From contig NC_052033.1 of assembly GCF_015832195.1 (NCBI RefSeq), forward strand, positions 2,356,001 through 2,420,000: a stretch of 64,000 nucleotides of DNA. The letters are read 5' to 3'. Below, in pieces: positions 26,045 through 40,200 of the stretch. The translations under genes and the position numbers were made by a program. How positions within the stretch are numbered: the stretch's first letter is position 1; every line of letters starts with the position of its first letter. Origin of the DNA: Motacilla alba alba (lineage: Eukaryota > Chordata > Aves > Passeriformes > Motacillidae). Under the pieces are notes generated by a model that searched no databases, was not told where the DNA came from, and saw nothing but the letters and a program-made list of their open reading frames with translations.

Positions 26045-26855
26045 CTGAAAGAAGAGAAGAACAAAACAAATCAACTACTTGTCAATACTACAAATGATAC
26101 CTAATAATTATAGGGCTGCAGGCCTGACTTTTTGCAGAAACTGCTTACATAAATTAGGCATTTGTTTCATTTAAGGGCTAGAGAATCATAGTTTAACTCC
26201 ATGTGATAGAAATATCTGCCTGAAGCCAGAAGCAGATGCCAAAGAGGAAGTGCAAAGAATGAGAAGAGAGAGCAGCAGCCCCCTCCACCCACCCAGCCTT
26301 CCCTCTCCTGAGGGGCAGAGGCTTTCTGGACCCTTGAGCACCCAGCAGAATTAACTTCTGTGACTTTGTCCAGCATCCCTCTGAATCCACCCACGCTATC
26401 AGCTTTCACAGAAGGCCTGTTTATTTTTTAATCTGTTTGGAATTTTTTATGATGCCTGATTTTTATACCAGAAAAGACAGCCATCAATTCTTATTTCAAA
26501 TTAAAACCAACTGTGCAATCCAGAAAATGAGGGAGGAGAATGGCCAGCAGTGAAAATGAGCCTGGGATGCCAGAGTGCCTGCAGCACCTGCTGGGGCTGC
26601 TCCAGGCACTTGTGGCTGAGGAGTGGCCACGGGAGCCAGGTGTGGGAGCAGCCCCTGGCCAGCAGGGCGTGGTGAGCACGGGCAGTGCCAGGCCCTGGCA
26701 CAGCTGCTCGGGCAGGATTCTGTGACCACAGCCTGTCCCCAGGCCAGTGGCAGTGCTCAGTGCCAGGCTCACGCCCAGAAGTGAAGCTGCAGCATCAGTA
26801 GCCACAGCCACATCTAAAAGTGAAGGGATCAATGACAACAGGAACATGAACAAAC
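26045..26855 (-). other. Short TNRC6C intron (811 bp)
   Basis: This separates the 100-nt exon from the 22-nt microexon. The middle (about 26540-26790) is markedly GC-rich, with many CAGG/CTGG words and open frames on both strands. I recognise no protein or repeat family there. It may be an old GC-biased repeat. Confidence 0.75.
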
Positions 26856-26955
26856 CTTTTTCTGAGCACCTTCCTTCTTTTTCTTTTCTTCCTGCTTTTT
26901 CTTTTTCTTTTCTTCCATCAAATGTTCCTCTTCTTGTGTTTCTTGTTCTTTCTCC
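26856..26955 (-). CDS. TNRC6C: TNRC6C exon encoding the Lys/Glu-rich N-terminus (100 nt)
   Basis: The acceptor is TTTTTATCAG|GGAG and the donor is AAAAAG|GTTTGT, on the minus strand. The exon gives one base to a split Arg codon and then 33 codons: an EKEQETQEEEHL lead, MEEKKKKKQEEKKKKEGAQ and a final KK. This closely matches the start of TNRC6C and is related to TNRC6A (MEEKKKKKDDKKKKE) and TNRC6B. The Met in HLMEEKKKKK is the usual annotated start in some TNRC6C isoforms, and numbering here uses it as residue 1. The frame stays open 5' of that Met into the upstream 51-nt exon, so an earlier start is possible. The segment is predicted to be a charged helix or coiled coil and has no known catalytic role. 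It ends in phase 0, joining the 22-nt microexon. Confidence 0.93.
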
Positions 26956-29271
26956 CTGATAAAAACAAAGGTTAGGAAGAGCTTTTCAGTGAGATGAAGT
27001 TGTTCCAGGAAGGTGAATAATCCATATTTGCATTGCTAACTTTCTACATCTCCTGTCTAAAAAAGGCTGCTTCTAATGCTACAATAAAAGTACTGAAAAA
27101 GAGCTGCTCCAAAATTGAAACTCACAACAAATAAAATAGCAGGCAGTGAGAATTCAGAAAGGACAGATTTTATTTGGAACCTCTTTCCACAATCACTCAT
27201 AAGCACTGTTCAATATTAGCATATTCTAGGGAAAGAAAGTTTGAAACTGGAAAAAAAAAGGAGCAAACCCAAGTAATTAATGCAAGCTCTGCTGGCTTTC
27301 AGCAGCTGTGATTCACAATATACCTTGAAGATCATGAGCAAGTACATTACTTTGCAACTATTTTTCTCTTTTTGATCAAACACATGCTGCATTAATTTTC
27401 CAAACACATCAATTTTGTTCTCAAGAGTTGTAAACTAAGGCCCAGATGAATTCCAATAATCATATTTTGTGCTCATCCTATAAATTCCAGCTGAAGAATT
27501 TGCATTAATGCAAAACAAGACTGTTCCAGTATCATCTTGATTAAAAATTAACCTGAATCCTTCCAAAAGAAAACCTATCTGAAACCTTCTTTTCCCTGCT
27601 CCCTATGTCCATCACTGAAATAAATGGTTATAGCAATGACCCTCCCAACATCCTTTTCAATAAATACCAATGCAAATAATTCATTTACTTCTCTATAACT
27701 GCTTTATCTTCCTTGACAGCTCTTCAGGTCCTGATCATTTATCAGCCTTACAGATCTTCTGAGAAGGCTGTTTCTGATGGGCTGAAGCCATTACCATCAC
27801 TATTATTAGATTCAAAGCCTTCCAATTACTCCTCAAGACCACTTTTAGCCTAATTTACTATTGCTTTATATTTAGCTTGCCAAAGCCTGCAGCCCCCCTC
27901 TCCCCCCGCTTTGTTTGAATCTTTGTTGTTGTTTAAAAAGAGTTTTTTAGTTACAAAACTCTCGATTTTTGGTCACAATCTGTCAGACTGCTCGTTACCT
28001 GAAGGAGAAAATACCAAGATTTTGCACATTGTGTCATCAGAAATTTCCCATGAAACATTTTGCCTCTTAACAAGTTTGCATTTTCCTACATCGTTTCCCT
28101 TTGTTATAAAAAAAAGGAACATTGTAGCCTCCTGATATTTGGTGCTGAAGGGCATTCTGGGATTTGGCTTTTTCACTCGCCAGACAATACTGATCCCGGC
28201 CACTGCGGATGCTTTAATGCTTACACAGATCCTGTATGGAGCTCCAGACTAAATGAAAAGCAGATTCCCTTTCCTTGTGTCACCCCAAACTATAAACACT
28301 ACAGAAAGCAATTTGCAGCTCTAAACTTAGGTGTCAGTGCCTTTTTAAGGCACTTTACAGCACTCAGACTATTTACAGAAGTGGGAGATACGGCGAGACC
28401 CAGGGTCTGGAATAGCAGCCAGAGGTTGGACACATGTGGGAGCCCTCGGTGCACCACTGGAGGTCCAGGCAGCTGAAATAGCATTCAGTATCTGGTTTTT
28501 AAATACTGATTCACCTTCTGTCATGGCCAAAAATTCACCACCTGCTCAGCTTATGCCAGTTCCAAAGGGCCACCTTTCAAACCCGGCACTGTAAACTGAG
28601 GTCTGGGAAACATCTGCCCTTAGGAACTGCAGGTGGGGACTGCATTACACTAAAAAAATGTTATATCACACTTAAGACAAAGGTGCTTGAAACTGTACTT
28701 TGAAATGGCTTCTTCTAGGACTTTGCAAAAAGTGATGACTCTGGTTGCCAAAAGAAACGGAGTTGAAACCGTGATGGATTTGCCTTTATCCCTGTTAGCT
28801 CAGTGGAGAACAGAAGTCCCCAGGACCTCAGAAACTACAAAGAAACAACATCCAGTCCCTTCATTTGCAGTGCTCCCTACCCAAGTCACAGCAGACTCTA
28901 CAAAGGCCCTGTTCCAGTGAACTCCCCCAAGCTCTCCGACTATTGCCAGAGGAAGTTCAGCTTTTTCTGGTTTTTGAAAGCAGGTGAATGAAACAAGTCC
29001 ATGTAAAATGAGAAACTTTCTGGTTTCCTCTTGCTAGTACTTAAGAAACCCCATGCCATTACAGCAATTCCAGAACACCACAGTTACATTTAAATCTCCT
29101 TCAATACTCAGGGCAGTATTTAAAAACAAAAACAAAAAACCACACACAAAAACAAACCACCACCACCACTTTGCCTAACATGCAGAGTTTTTTTTAAGCT
29201 ATAAAAGTACATATTATCTAACTTCCTTGTTTGGCCTCTTTTTTAATATCAAGTTCTTTTCCTAAAATATC

Positions 29272-29420
29272 AGGTTGAAAGGGATCTTAAGGATCATCTG
29301 GTCCAACCTTTCTTGGTCCAGCCGAGCCTTTAAAGTGTCCAACCCTGGGGATCAACTTTCACCACTGCCAAAATTGTTCCTTACACTGGACTCCACTATC
29401 AATTTCTGTTTCCAGGCAAC
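29272..29420 (-). mobile_element. CR1 LINE 3' fragment, minus strand
   Basis: The start, CAGGTTGAAAGGGATCTTAA followed by GGATCATCTGGTCCAACC, is the reverse complement of the conserved CR1 3' tail. CCAGCCGAGCCTTTAAAGTG and GTCCAACCCTGGGGATC then follow, as in reverse-oriented CR1. Homology fades after about 29420. Confidence 0.7.
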
Positions 29421-32008
29421 GCAGTGGAATTTCCAAATATTCCAAATTTCAGGTCAGTGGATTTTCCAAACCCAAGAAGAGCAAACATTTTGCTCCACTA
29501 AGAATACAATGTATTTTATTACCATATTAGCACAGCAATTACAACATCAGAGGTAGAAGTGCCACTCCTCACAGAGAGCTGAGGTTTGGTTGTGGGGTTA
29601 TTTTTTTTTCATTTCTGAGATTAAAATAGCCTCGGATTAGCTCAGAAAATGATACTGTAATTTTTAATGGAGCTCAGTTTTCAAAACTGATTTACATAAT
29701 GACACTTCTGAATGCATGTGCTTTAAATATGCTTAAAATAGAAATAAAGCTCCAAGCGGCCTCTCAGATGGCAACTCTTGCTGTCACTTTTAGGCAGAAA
29801 TTAGTCATCTAAGAGCAAAACAAAAGGAAAACAATAAAAACATGGCTATATAAAGTTTGATTACGTTGTCAAAGGCACATGTTGCAGCTTTACTTCCTGA
29901 GCGACAATTTAATCTTTATTGCAGGAAATAGGCTCAAACATTTATGAATACAAAGCTCATGTTCTAAAGCAGGAGTGTCTCAGGATATCCCTGTAGGAGT
30001 TTGCCTTGTTCTTACATATGGCTCTGAATGGGGGGGGATTTTTATGAGCAAGGAGTTTTACTACAGAATGAAGTGGTGTTTTCACAGATTGCAAATGGTT
30101 TATGAAATCCAAGCCTAAGCCAAGGTTATCTTTAAATTGCATGTGCTTGAGAGCTCTCTCAGAACAGGAAAGCAAGGGGAGCTGCAGGTCACGGCCACAA
30201 CAACTCCAGCCCTGTGGCTCTGGCCTGTCCCTGCCTGCCGCTGAAAGGTTTTTTGATCCCTTTAGAAAACTAACAAATCTAGGCTGATTTCTTTTTCAAG
30301 CTAAGTAGCAACTTGAGTTTTCTAGTTGGATTGCTTCCACAGCATAAGGCACAGCTGGTATTGCGGATCAGCACTGAGGGGACATTCTGGATGCACTTTC
30401 CAATATTCCTTTTGGGAACAGTGATCTTCAACAACCTCCAGGTAGAGTCTATTTGTATTACTGTCCATACAGTGTTTTAGAGCTCAGAAGTTCCTGCAGT
30501 AATTGAGGGCTAAACACAGACCTGTCTCTCTTGTCATTCTATGTCACACTGCTCCTAACCTCAACAACCTCATTAATTTTGTTGTATAAGCAAGATGCTG
30601 AAGGTTTATTTAACAATATAGGAAAACTGCCTTTTCAGCACAGCACTCCCAATCCTTGCCTAGAGATACCTTTGTCTGGTTTAGCCACCATACCTTAATT
30701 CCAAGATACCTCTTGTACCTTTAAATCCTGCTTTATGCTGGAATAAACTCCCCTGACAGTTGTGAAGTTGCTCTTACAGACAGAAATCCTACAACTTGCA
30801 CACAGCTGCTCAAGCACTGCTCTGGTTTTGACTTCCCTCACCATGCAGGAGGCCACTGTGCATTCCTGCACAGGCATTTTTCCTAACAGTGATGATGGGA
30901 GGGGAAAAAATGGGAAAAAAAAGAAAATCTTACAACTAGAATTGTGAGGAGTTGGCAAATACTCATCCAAATGCAGGCTGTGAAGGTTTTATGGAAAGAA
31001 TTAATAGATCTGTGCATTGTTACAGGTGATAACAGATAACAGAGGGTTTGGACAGCACAGACATGAGCTCTCAAAGACAAGTTCTCCAAATCTGGTATCA
31101 TACAGTTTCAAACAGAAAGGAAGAAAATGACTACTTAGGAAATTCTTCAAGATCTCATTGTAAGAAAGAAGTGGCTGAAATCTTGAAGGTGGAAAAAGAG
31201 CTTGAAGGGTGGTGATGAAATGAGATTAAAAATTAACATCAAAATAAGAGCATCAAACTCTGGAAAGGCAGGCTTTGATTCCTTCAGGACACCTCACATA
31301 CTGTCCCATGTGAAGAGGCAGAGCTGTTTCTTGGAAGTCACCAGGAATCTAAACAACAATGCAGATACCCACATATCCAGCAGGAATCCTACACAAAGCA
31401 AGAGGTCACCAGAGCATCTGCAATCATTGTTTTCACAAGCGCTGGAACAGATAAACTAAAATTCTGTATTTGCCTATTGCTAATTTTGTTTCCTGCTCCA
31501 TCTTTACACGGTCCAGCTCCGTGACCTTTGCAGAGTAAATATGGGTGAAGGGAAGGAGCTGGTGTGACTGTTAAAGTGCCAGCTTTGTTCCCTTGATATC
31601 CAGGCTCAGTCATTAATCAAAAAGAGTCAAGCTGGTCCCTAATTACAAGCTCTCCAATCACCTCAAAAAAAGAAAGCAGCATGCAAAACTAGGTCAAATA
31701 AATAAGAAGGAAAATATGAAAAAAACCCAGCGCAAACACACGGGGACAAACTGAGAAAAGCCAGAAAAATACGAGCACCATGCCTGTGAAAAGCAACAAA
31801 CCAACCTTTAAGAGCTTCATTAACATGCGAGAGGAAATATTGGTTTTGATTCTTGCTGGGGAAGGGGGAGCAGTGACAGATGACCCTGGGAGGGCTGAAG
31901 TGACAGTACTTTTCTTTCTGTTCCAGCCCTCCCTAAAGAGGTCAGCGGGGAACAGATGGCCAACAACGGCCGGCGCTGGTGCGGAGCCGCGGGTGACGAC
32001 ACCGACTT

Positions 32009-32060
32009 CTCCCAGGGATTTCTCCCAGGGATTTCTCCCAGGGATTTCTCCCAGGGATTT
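32009..32060. repeat. Perfect 13-bp tandem repeat, four copies
   Basis: Four head-to-tail copies of CTCCCAGGGATTT lie in a short GC-rich island inside the 19-kb intron. They are identical, which suggests recent expansion. Confidence 0.93.
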
Positions 32061-32229
32061 CTCGGGGCTCTGGCCAAGCTGCTGCCAGGGGCAGCAGAGC
32101 ACCCACAGCCAGGCTGCTCCTGCCCCACCTCCAGCCCTGCAATGGTCCGTTCTGGCTTCCTTCCCAAAGGGCTGATCTTAGGCGACAGGGAATATTCTGA
32201 AGTACTGGTTTTAACTTCTGCTTAAAGAG

Positions 32230-32560
32230 AGGGCTCCTAAGACTCTGAGATAGAGTTTACTAGAGTGTAAAGCAGATAACAGAGAATAGTGTCGTTTGTT
32301 ATCAGGTGAGAAATTTAAGTTTTAGGGTTTTTAGCATAGACATAAATAGGAAGTAAGATGGAAGATTTTGAGCGTTGTCTGTCTTCTTACAGTGCTTTTC
32401 TTGTGCACTAAATCTAGCACAGAAAACATACCAAAACTTTTAATAAGATAACAATGAATAACAAACTGAAGACCAAAAAAGTCCCATATGTCTCTTTCCT
32501 AACACAAAACTGTTACAAAAAACTTTCCCCCATCAAGGGAACCCCTGTGGGGCCCAACAA
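32230..32560. other. Possible decayed LTR element
   Basis: GTTATCAGGTGAGAAATTTA, then AGTTTTAGGGTTTTTAGCAT and AGACATAAATAGGAAGTAAG, resembles songbird retroviral leader sequence as I recall it. The ends are not visible and no frame is intact. Confidence 0.3.
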
Positions 32561-33514
32561 GAGGAGCAAACACCCATACAGGCAGAACACTCAGGATGTG
32601 TTTAAAAGTCCCTTTTCCCAAAATTTGAGATGATCTGGCTTCTCAGAAAAACTCACAGGAAACAGCAGGGAAGAAAAGGAGATGGAGCTAAACATTTTGC
32701 TACCACTCCAAAGAGGAAATCAGGCCAGCAAAGGCAAGAACAGCTTAAAAATTCCTGAGAGAAATGGGATGTTCCCCCCTGGCTGGGCCTGCTGTCATTT
32801 TACCACGGCTAAGGCACTGCAGGTTACCTTAAAGCACGAGCAGGTGGATGGATGGCACTCTGGAAGAGCAGCAGATGGCAAAGACTGTGCAAATAATTTA
32901 CAAGGGAAGAGAGAAAAACATCAGCAAGAGCTAACAAGGATTTGTGGAGGAAAATAAAAGCCTGATTTATTTTTTCCTACAGCACAGTCACAGGTATTTT
33001 TGGAAAAGATGAAAGAGAAGCAACCAAACTACGTAACAGACTTTTCAATCCACATGGAGATTTTTGTTAGTAAGAATATGATTGCTTTATTATTTAATAG
33101 TTTTAAGGTACATAACAAAATTACAATAAAAACCCACAAAACCCCTGCCCTAAGGCAGGGACCTGATGAATTTCTGCTACAGTGTGCCACATGTCCAGCA
33201 ACAAAATTTTTATTAACCACTTTGCTGCTGGAAAAATGTGTCCACTTACTTCGTTTCCAGAATATATCAAGTCATGGGCTTGATTAATTAAGAAGGGACA
33301 ATATTCAGAACACCCTGGTGAACTCAAAATGCAGAAAAAAGGCAGAGAATCAGTGAGAAAAAGCACAGGGTACCATGTTTGGCAGGAAAAATCCTACGTA
33401 AATGCAGCATAGGGAAAAAGTGGCATAACACCAGTTTTGGGGAGACAAAAAAGCAGGTGCTGCAGTGGATTTCACTCCAAAGGCAAAGCAACAACATCAC
33501 AGATGGTCAGAAAC

Positions 33515-33745
33515 TCTTTAGCTGATGTGCTGTGTCCAGCTTGGGACTCCTACAGCAAGAGAGACACAGGTCAGCTGGAGAGAGGCCAGAAAACAGCACC
33601 AAGGAAATCAAAAAAGCACAGGCCCTTGGAAAAACCTTCACTTATCTGAAGAGATGGCAACCCTGTTATTCAAAAAGGTGTTAAAGACAGAGGCAGAGAA
33701 GCACAAAGTAAAATCTTTCTCCTTCAGCTGTGGTAAGTAGCACTG
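33515..33745 (+). mobile_element. CR1 LINE internal fragment
   Basis: TGTGCTGTGTCCAGCTTGGG, then ACTCCTACAGCAAGAGAGAC and GGTCAGCTGGAGAGAGGCCA, follow the common CR1 pattern (tgtccagttctgggc, acaagagagacatgg, tggagagggtcca). There is no CR1 tail, so both ends are missing or decayed. Confidence 0.6.
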
Positions 33746-36700
33746 AATTTAAATTGCAACAAAGAAGATTTGGATTAGGTAAAGAAAAATCCTTCACACT
33801 GAAGCATTTAAAAAAAAAAAAAAACCAACATTAAAATGTATACCAAGTCTTTATAAATATACATTTGGAGAAGAAAAGTGGAAAAACGTAAAAAGAAAAT
33901 ATTTATTTTTTATGAAGCAATGCTGATACAAGGCCACACCAACTCCTAGACACAAAAACAATTAAACTGGAGGCCTCTACCCATTTACAGAGTGAAATCC
34001 TACAATCTCCTCTCCAGGGAATTAGTGGGGGGAAAGCCCCCAGTCACACCACTGTGCACAAGATAAGTCTATGGAGGAGTTGCATGTACAGTTGTGAGCA
34101 CACAGCTTGGAACTACACCCTGTAATCTGAAAGTCTGGGAGCAAAATTTGTTCCTGTGGGGAGTCATAAATGAAGTTCAATGAGAGTTTTTGTTTGACCT
34201 CAATTGATGATTTCTTGATCCCGTGTTTTGGGGTTTTTCACTGTCCAATTATGTCCCTGTCCTGCAATTAGCTCTCATTAATAGATTATTTGCCTTGACA
34301 GGAGATTCCTTCCTCTGAAAAAACAAGGTATCATCCATTGCTAACAGATGTGGGCTGGGACTTTGATCCCTCCAGTTTCTGGTGAACTTATCTTGAAATG
34401 TGTAACAGAAAATTGATCTGAACAGGGGTGGCAGTCAGATTCCTGCAGCCACTTAGAAATTCCACCAAATCTGGAGTGTCTGCAGGAGCAGAATGTAGCT
34501 GCCATTCAAAACCAACCAAGAACATCACAGCATTAGCTGAGATCGTGGTGTGAAAAGCAACACATTCCATTAAAATTGGTGAAACTAGAGGCAGATTTTA
34601 GGTTGTCCAAGAGATTAAATTAAACTCCTGCTCCTACAAAGTGTAAAATAGAAATTCCAGGATCAGAAAGAGTTTCTGTGTTCCACGCTCTGTATCAAGG
34701 CTGCACTTCCAGCAGTAGCACACAGTGTTTCTAAGATGTCACTCTGGAATATTGGTTGAAGTGCAATAAAATCCTGGCAGGACCCCAAGGAGAGAAAAAG
34801 AGAATTACAGCTGGTGTGTGCTGCTGGAAGTTTCCAGCTCACCCAGTGTTAACTTACTGTGAACCCTCCTTTGTGTACACATAAGGTAAATAGCCACTCA
34901 AGCAGATTAGATTAGAATAAAAATAAAGCAGAACAGGTAGTTACTATCATTAAATTCAAGATATTTTTCAAAAGCACACCGACCTGGCCTTGTTTTAGCT
35001 TCTACTGGTTGTTACCAATGACTGGAAGGGGGGAAATTCCAGAGAAGAAAAAGTTTTATACACTAAAGATGCAGATGAGCTATGACTGATAAACCACAAG
35101 TTTGAAGAGCCCATATTTGAGCATTGCCAATTCCCAGGAAACGTTTGCAGGGCTTGGAGTTGTTGGTTTTTTTTTCATCTAGAGACTTTTTTTTTTGTTT
35201 TTTTTTAAACACTCCAGTTTCTCCTGGTGTTTTAGCTGAGAGGGATGGGCACTGATGAGAGCACTGGAGTAAAACCAGGAATATTGCAGGGGTGTGTTAC
35301 CCCCTCATTACTGAGCAGGGCACACCAGAGTGGCTCTGCAGGGCAAAACTGTCACTGCAGAGGATTTCCTACTCACACCATCCCTGTTCCAGGTGGAGCC
35401 TGGCTCCAGCCTGCTCCCATGCAGCAGGAGAGCATTAACTGCACCCTTGGAACTCATCATCCAGTGACATTTTATTTAAAAGGCATCTGATAACTGCGCG
35501 CCAAGACACACGAGGCCGATCAAAGCACAGCAAGTGGGGACAATCACCTGATCAATCATGGAAGCTCCAATCCAGATGAAGAGATCCATGTAGATAATCC
35601 CACAGGGATGCCACCACCCAGGTTCATTCCCTCTGTGTACATACAAGCCCCAACACGGGGCAGCCCCAGTGGCCATGGGCTAGAACTGTACACCAAACCT
35701 CAGCCATTTATGCATTTCAGGCTTAAACCATACCAGAATTTGCTCCCTCAATCTGCTGGCAACACCCCAGCAGACCTTAAGTACCCCACCATGGGCACCA
35801 CTCAGGCTATGCAAGGACCCACACCAAAAAAAAAAAAAAAAAAAAAAAAAGCTTGCATCAAATTCATCACTCAGGCTACAAACAGCAAGAAACGTGCTAT
35901 GAAAAACAACTCTCCTCCCCCAGCAAACACAGAGTGATGGAAAAATTAAGCTACACAGTGTGAAGGGTGCAGATAACCAGATTTACATTGCCAGCACCCT
36001 CCCTCCCAGGCCTGATGATAGTTACCAGCAGTTGATCTGGCATCTGCTCCACGGCTCGTCCCCAATCTTCCTGGGACATAATGCACAAAGGAAAACAGCT
36101 CTGGAATCCAGCAGCTCAGCAAGAGCACAGCATGTTTGTCTCTCCAGATACTGCTGGCTATTTTGGTTTCTGGAAATACTTCAGAAGATGAGAGCCCTGT
36201 GCCAGTCCCCCTCACTGCCCAAGTGTCACCCTTCAGCTGACCCAGGAGCAGAAGCAACCCACAGACAAGCAGCTGCCTCTCTTTAGCTGAACTCCAAGAA
36301 CACTTTAGAGGAGCACTGCTTCCTGGGGCAGCTGCACAGGGAGACTGCAACGTAGGAGGCCAGGAAATTGGAACAGGAGCAGCAGCTCCACAGGATGTTT
36401 TGCCACGCAGGCTCAGAGCTGACCACTCCCAGGGACGGAGGCTGGTGGAGCCAGTCAGTCACCTGTCATCCTGAGGGGACAATGGGGTCAGGAGGGACAG
36501 GCCACAGCTGGGAGCACTGTGCAGCAAACTCTCAGCAAGCAAAGCTAAGCCTTTATGCTCCTCTGTTGAAAAAACCTGAAAATCAACTTTATGTTACTAC
36601 AATGATGCACCATTTTGCCTGTAAGGATTTCCAACACACCTAATCCTCCCTTCCCCCCTCCATCACAGTCAGGCACCAGTGCTCAGTTATTTCTGAACAC

Positions 36701-37169
36701 AATCACTTTGTCAGCAGCAGGTGAAAGCATACTGAATTTATTTATTGCCAGAGCTGAAGGCCAGGTTGGCGCTCCCCACACAAGCGGGGCTGGACAACAC
36801 AACATACAGCATCAAAAAAAGGAAACAGAATTTACCCTGAAGACAGGGTTATGGTGCTGCTCTTATGCTTATTCTTATAAGGTGGTGCTAATATCTTCAG
36901 CAAAAGACCCCCAGCTTACAGCAGCCACAGGCACACAGCTCCACGGGGTGTCCATGCTCATGATGGCTCCAGTGTGATTACACAGGCCCAGGAAGGTGAG
37001 CAACACCTCCCCTTAGGCAGAGTGGGAAAATGCACACACACTGCCCTCCCTCCCAGCCACAGGCAGGGAAACTGCACCAGGCATGTCCAGGAATAACAGC
37101 AGCACAGCAGCTGGACAGTGAGGAGCAGCAGTGACCTGACACACACGTGTCACCCGACCTGACACTCAT

Positions 37170-37226
37170 CTGCCATCGGAGATGACCTAAGGGCCCCTCC
37201 AGCCCGGGCTGTCCTGTGAGATTAAA
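37170..37226 (+). mobile_element. Short CR1-like 3' tail
   Basis: GGAGATGACCTAAGGGCCCC followed by TCCAGCCCGGGCTGTCCTGT matches the terminal part of CR1 (gatgacctttaaggtcccttccaacccaggctattctgtg), with substitutions. It is very short. Confidence 0.55.
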
Positions 37227-40200
37227 ATCATTCCCTAGATGTGTGGCAGGAGCTGGTCCCTAGGAAGACAGGGGTGGGCCTCAGCTACCCCAGCACTGAG
37301 ATCTCCAGGTGCCACCTTGGAGGCACAAGTGGGTGGGATGCAGGACACTGCTGCAGCCCCCACTCCAGGAAGCTCACTCCAGGGGGAACCACAGGACAGC
37401 AGGGAAAGGGTGTCCCCAGATCTACAATCAGGAAAAAATAAGGACACTGCTCCTCAAGCTGTAGAGCCCAGGGTGGGAAGGATGAGGTGCTCTCTCTCCA
37501 CACTGCCTTGGGAAGCTGAAGTCCCTCTGTCCCTCCGTGCTGTGACACCTCCTCACAGCTGCTCCCACCTGGACAGGTAAGCTGAATGCACAGCTGACAC
37601 AACATGGCAAAACAAGATGAAAAAGGAAAAAGAGATGTCAAAAGAACTCCTTGTCTTAGAAACCAAACGGGAAATACACTTAAAGCAAATATGATGATGG
37701 AGATCTAAGTTTTTGTAAGATGTTTATTCTTTCAGAAGATTTCAGAATACACAAACCCATAATTTCCCTCTTTTGCATTTTTAAATTTGCTGAGTGAGCT
37801 CATTGAACATTCAAGCTGTTGTCTTCAAGTTTTCCAAATACCATTCTATTTAAAGGCACTGTGAATAGGGAATTCAATTTATCAAATGAATGAAAGAAGA
37901 ATTCTTAGCAGGAACCCTGGTGAGCTAATCAAGAGTCACAATAAAATGTCAGGGGTCCTGGAATTCTCGGCAGGAGGTTAACACCAAATTTGATCCGAGT
38001 CAAGGAAGACAAAACACACTATAGACTAATAAACTGTACTAAAAGTTGTGCACTGCAAATTTCTGAAAGTTTAAACACAAATGAAGAAAACCTACTTGGT
38101 TTGTGCACTTTATATACACTCCTAGTATTTCACTACAAAAATTAAAACGCTGTTCACTATAATCATGTCATTAAACTTAAAGAAAATACTTTTTGAAGCT
38201 TTTAATACTTTTTGAAGCTTTTAAGTTTTTGTTCCACTGCATCTTCAGCTGCAAGGCTGTTTTGAAAATTAAGATGGCAGCATAATTTGAGTAAGATAAG
38301 AAACAATTACTCTGTACCTATCTTTAGGCTGGAAATTGGATTCAGCTCAAGATTTATCCTATCATCCAAAATTAAAGAAACAGCATAATCCATCCACCTT
38401 TCCTTCCACAAACCTACCAGAGTTTAAAAGATTAGCTCTGCAGTGCTGAAAGGGTTATCCTTAAAACTCGATGAACTTCATGGAAATAAACTTCTCTGTT
38501 CCTCTCTTCACTTTCCATAGTAAAAGCATAAATTAGAATATCAGACCCAGGATCAGAATGGGCCATCATCCATTTTTCAACTTAGCAAATGAATAGCAGC
38601 TCCATGGGGGAGGAGAGACAGGGTGGGGGAGAGATGGGGAAAGGAAATAGCCATAAATGATCTGCCAGGACAGGAAAACCAGTTGCAGTAAATACCGCTT
38701 TGGAAATCAATTTATGGTCAATTATGATCTTAGTAATAACTATTTTATGCCTTCATTTAGTGCATGAAATGCCCAGGGGAGCAAATATTCTCAGAAATAT
38801 ATCTAATGTCTCCAAGTATGTTATCTGATCAGTAGATGCAGACAGAATTCCAGAAAGAGCAGCTCCTGCTTGTCTGGATGCTGACTGAGGGACTGGGGAT
38901 GGGGCAGGATGGAGGCACAATTTCAGTGCAGGTGGACTATCAGTCTTGCAATATCACCCAGATAAAATAAGATTATATCTATCAGTCTGGGTTGTTGGCT
39001 GCAAAAGCAATGAGTTTTGTCATCACACTGCAGTATTTCACCCAGAGATTTGTGAAGGACATTTCATTCTCACAAATGTAGGAAAAAATTAAAGTTTAGA
39101 GTCTTTTTTTTTTAAGGCAAATCATTATGTAAACATCCATCCACTAAGCCAACCATTGCTTTATTCAATTATTACATGTAAATGTGGTAACAGAGTATAA
39201 AGACTGACATCTCTAATGGTGTAATGAGACTTACTCGGACCATTCTTTTCTCAAGTGAAGGAGCTGAGTTCCATGAGATTGATTAGAAGAACAAGAATAG
39301 TAAAAATCACACATTCACCAAGTTCCACAAAGTCCCAGACAATAAATCTTTCACCTGAGACAGAGCTATTTATACAGAGACTCTGCTCCTCAACAGCAGC
39401 AGTTCTATTACTGTGAGGCACCAAATTTAGCTCCACACCTGGATCAGACATTTATTTTATTATGATCATACTAGAAAACATTAAATAGCGTTTAGTTTGC
39501 TACCATTAGGCTCGCCTCCTTCCCTATCAGAAGATGTTGCATCCCCCATATTAATTTATTTTTGAAAGATTCAAGATAAACATATACTTCATCATAGTTT
39601 ACATCAGCAAAGAGAAACCGAATAATTTTATAGGCAGGAAGACGCGAACAGCACATGTGTGCCAACAAGTTATTTTTAACTAAGAGCAATTTTTTCTGCA
39701 TCACAAAACAGGAATGAGTACTGGGCACTTACAGCATTCCACTGCAAGGAGATAAGGATGATTGCATTTGCAGAGATAGAGCATCTTTTGTAAGAGAAAG
39801 AATTTCAAGCACAGCACCCATTTCAAAGCTGACGATGTGGTAAAAATTCCAACAACACAAACACTGGAAGCAATTCTCCTCTGTTAAGTAAGTTTGTGCA
39901 CTTGTTAAGTGCAATTAAAAACACTGAGGGGAGGGGAAAGTTGTGACCTGCAGATGGACAGAATGGTGTTAGCAGCGGGACCATGAGGAATCCTGCTCCT
40001 GCCTTTGGTAACACGCTTGTGTAAAGAGTGATTTACTTGATTTACACACACTCTCAATTAGGTTATGCCTGCAGTGCTACTAAAGTTTTTAGCTTCATAT
40101 TTCACGAGCAGGATCATCCTCAAGGCTACTGTGAACATACACTGAGTTCAAGCAGAAACATTACAAACACCACCAAGACCACCTTCCATGCTCTATAATG

